NCBI GenBank assembly: GCA_028874915.1
Contig: JAPPHA010000077.1
Span: 1-34,335 of the forward strand
DNA: 34,335 nucleotides
Reading direction: 5' to 3'
Source of the DNA: Paracoccaceae bacterium
GTDB taxonomy: Bacteria > Pseudomonadota > Alphaproteobacteria > Rhodobacterales > Rhodobacteraceae
Program-made: the position numbers and the translations under genes
In this document: in pieces, positions 33,152-34,335 of the stretch
Position numbering within the stretch: the stretch's first letter is position 1
How the letters are laid out: every line of letters starts with the position of its first letter
Notes under the pieces: model-generated
What the model saw: only the letters and a program-made list of their open reading frames with translations
The model's database searches: none
What the model was told of the DNA's origin: nothing

Positions 33152-34186
33152 ATGACAACAAGACGAAATTTCCTGACGACGGCCGGCGTCGCTGGCGCGG
33201 CGGCGCTTGCGGCGCCTGCCGTCCATGCCCAGTCCAAGATCCGCTGGCGCATGCAGACCTATGCCGGCCCGGCTCTCGCCGAGCACGTCGTCAAGCCGGC
33301 GATCGAAAGTTTCAACAAGGTTGCCGGCGACGAAATGCAGATCGAACTGTTCTTCTCCGATCAGCTCGTACCCACCGGCGAACTTTTTCGGGCGATGCAG
33401 AAGGGCACCATCGATGCCGTTCAATCCGATGATGACTCCATGGCCTCGCCCACCGAGGTGACGGTGTTCGGCGGCTATTTCCCCTTCGCCAGCCGATACT
33501 CGCTGGATGTGCCGGTCCTGTTCAATCAGTACGGACTCAACGAGATCTGGGATGCCGAGTACTCGGCGGTTGGCGTCAAGCACCTCTCCGCCGGCGCCTG
33601 GGACCCCTGCCACTTTGCAACCAAGGACCCGATCCACAGTCTGGAAGACATGAAGGGCAAGCGCGTGTTCACGTTCCCGACCGCCGGCCGCTTCCTGAGC
33701 CAGTTCGGGGTGGTCCCGGTCACCTTGCCCTGGGAGGACATTGAAGTTGCGGTCCAGACCGGCGAACTCGACGGCGTCGCCTGGTCTGGAATCACCGAGG
33801 ACTACACTGTCGGCTGGGCCGATGTCACGGACTACTTCCTGACCAACAACATTTCCGGCGCCTGGGCCGGGTCGTTCTTTGCCAACATGGACAGCTGGAA
33901 CGCCATTCCCGAGCACCTTCAGGAACTCCTGAAGCTGACGATGGACAGCTCCCACTACTACCGGCAATGGTGGTATTGGGGCGGCGAGGCCTTCCTGCGG
34001 GTTAACGGCACCAAGATGAAGCTGACGGCCATTCCGGACGAGGAGTGGGCCGTTGTCGAGGCCGCCGCCCTGAAGTTCTGGGATGAAATCGCGGCCGAAT
34101 CCGAAGTCAAGGCCAAGGTTGTCGACATCTTCAAGAAGTATAACGCCGACATGCTCAAGGCCGGCCGGCCCTACCGCTACGGCTGA
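33152..34186 (+). CDS. TRAP transporter substrate-binding protein (DctP), Tat-type signal
   Basis: A 344-residue periplasmic receptor. The N-terminus TTRRNFLTTAGVAGAAALAA is a twin-arginine signal, cleaved near VHAQ, so it is probably exported folded. The DctP fold is shown by ALAEHVVKPAIESFNKVAGD, FFSDQLVPTGELFRAMQKGT, MKGKRVFTFPTAGRFLSQFG (with the conserved ligand-region Arg) and VQTGELDGVAWSGITEDYTV. The ATG has AAGGAGA at 33140-33146. It follows dctM by 166 nt. Ligand unknown; an organosulfonate is a possibility from the nearby tauR-pta-soeABC cluster, not from the protein itself. Confidence 0.93.
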   Translation: MTTRRNFLTTAGVAGAAALAAPAVHAQSKIRWRMQTYAGPALAEHVVKPAIESFNKVAGDEMQIELFFSDQLVPTGELFRAMQKGTIDAVQSDDDSMASPTEVTVFGGYFPFASRYSLDVPVLFNQYGLNEIWDAEYSAVGVKHLSAGAWDPCHFATKDPIHSLEDMKGKRVFTFPTAGRFLSQFGVVPVTLPWEDIEVAVQTGELDGVAWSGITEDYTVGWADVTDYFLTNNISGAWAGSFFANMDSWNAIPEHLQELLKLTMDSSHYYRQWWYWGGEAFLRVNGTKMKLTAIPDEEWAVVEAAALKFWDEIAAESEVKAKVVDIFKKYNADMLKAGRPYRYG

Positions 34187-34193
34187 ATATTTT

Positions 34194-34216
34194 CCCCGGC
34201 GCCGGTGGTGCCGGGG
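34194..34216 (+). terminator. Hairpin after dctP
   Basis: A perfect 7-bp stem CCCCGGC / GCCGGGG around a 9-nt loop, 8 nt after the dctP stop. No T-run follows, so efficiency is uncertain. Position suggests it ends the TRAP operon. Confidence 0.55.
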
Positions 34217-34224
34217 ACTTCCGG

Positions 34225-34335
34225 CCGCGGGGGCCCCCCCCGGGGCCGGGCCCCCCGGGTTGAAACGGAGAATTAAGGGAGTCATACAATACCCACACCG
34301 ATGTGTATTAGGCGGCGCTTTAGGACCAGAAGTTT
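34225..34335. other. Low-complexity, possibly unreliable end of the window
   Basis: From 34225 to about 34259 the sequence is almost only runs of G and C (for example eight C in a row), then changes to an AT-richer stretch with no coding frame of note. This looks like a sequencing or assembly artefact at a contig end, though a real GC hairpin cannot be excluded. Confidence 0.5.

Noticed and set aside
31519-33252. Long minus-strand open frame (577 codons)
   Set aside because: Antisense to dctQ and dctM; translation is His/Asp/Arg-rich without any domain.
32930-34285. Long minus-strand open frame (451 codons)
   Set aside because: Antisense to dctP; no family features.

Overview
The window looks like chromosomal DNA of a GC-rich alphaproteobacterium. 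Supporting signs are bL28 and LepA of proteobacterial type, a PCu(A)C copper chaperone, TRAP transporters, a TauR-like MocR regulator and a SoeABC sulfite dehydrogenase, a combination familiar from Rhodobacterales and Rhodospirillales. Species cannot be told from the sequence. All identifications rest on reading the translations; no database search was run.

Layout. (1) 1-5000, plus strand: rpmB (bL28), a PCu(A)C-domain protein, lepA, a beta-hydroxyacid dehydrogenase and a small membrane protein. (2) 5009-8879: a GTG-started glutamate dehydrogenase (minus), a decayed TRAP locus in which the 5' part of a dctP gene is joined to the 3' half of a dctM gene, and a divergent EamA permease. (3) 8880-11921: gene-poor wreckage with the C-terminal part of a DDE-type transposase, an intact SDR dehydrogenase behind a composite palindrome, and a piece resembling the DUF4338/DruA N-terminus. 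(4) 11922-20432: a catabolic island. A GMC oxidoreductase and an inositol-2-dehydrogenase-like enzyme are divergent from a run encoding an unusual regulator, a ribose-type ABC importer and a second Gfo/Idh/MocA enzyme. The regulator joins a winged helix to a MalE-like solute-binding domain and has no signal peptide. (5) 20433-30682, all minus: FGGY kinase, soeC, soeB, soeA, pta-like, tauR-like and Nudix genes, read from low to high coordinate (transcription runs the other way). (6) 30683-34186, plus: a TRAP transporter (dctQ, dctM, Tat-type dctP) behind a strongly structured leader.

How the genes may work together. The island reads as uptake of a sugar or polyol, oxidation by several dehydrogenases, and direct intracellular sensing by the regulator. 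The tauR-pta-soeABC block matches the sulfonate-degradation clusters known from Ruegeria, where TauR controls desulfonation, Pta recovers acetyl phosphate made by Xsc, and SoeABC oxidises the released sulfite. The xsc gene expected between tauR and pta is absent here. The nearby TRAP system is a candidate sulfonate importer, but that is inference.

Strongest candidates for something undescribed: the HTH-solute-binding-protein regulator with its candidate operators; the folded leader of the TRAP operon; the SDR caught between two transposase fragments with a composite palindrome upstream. The last ~110 bases look unreliable.
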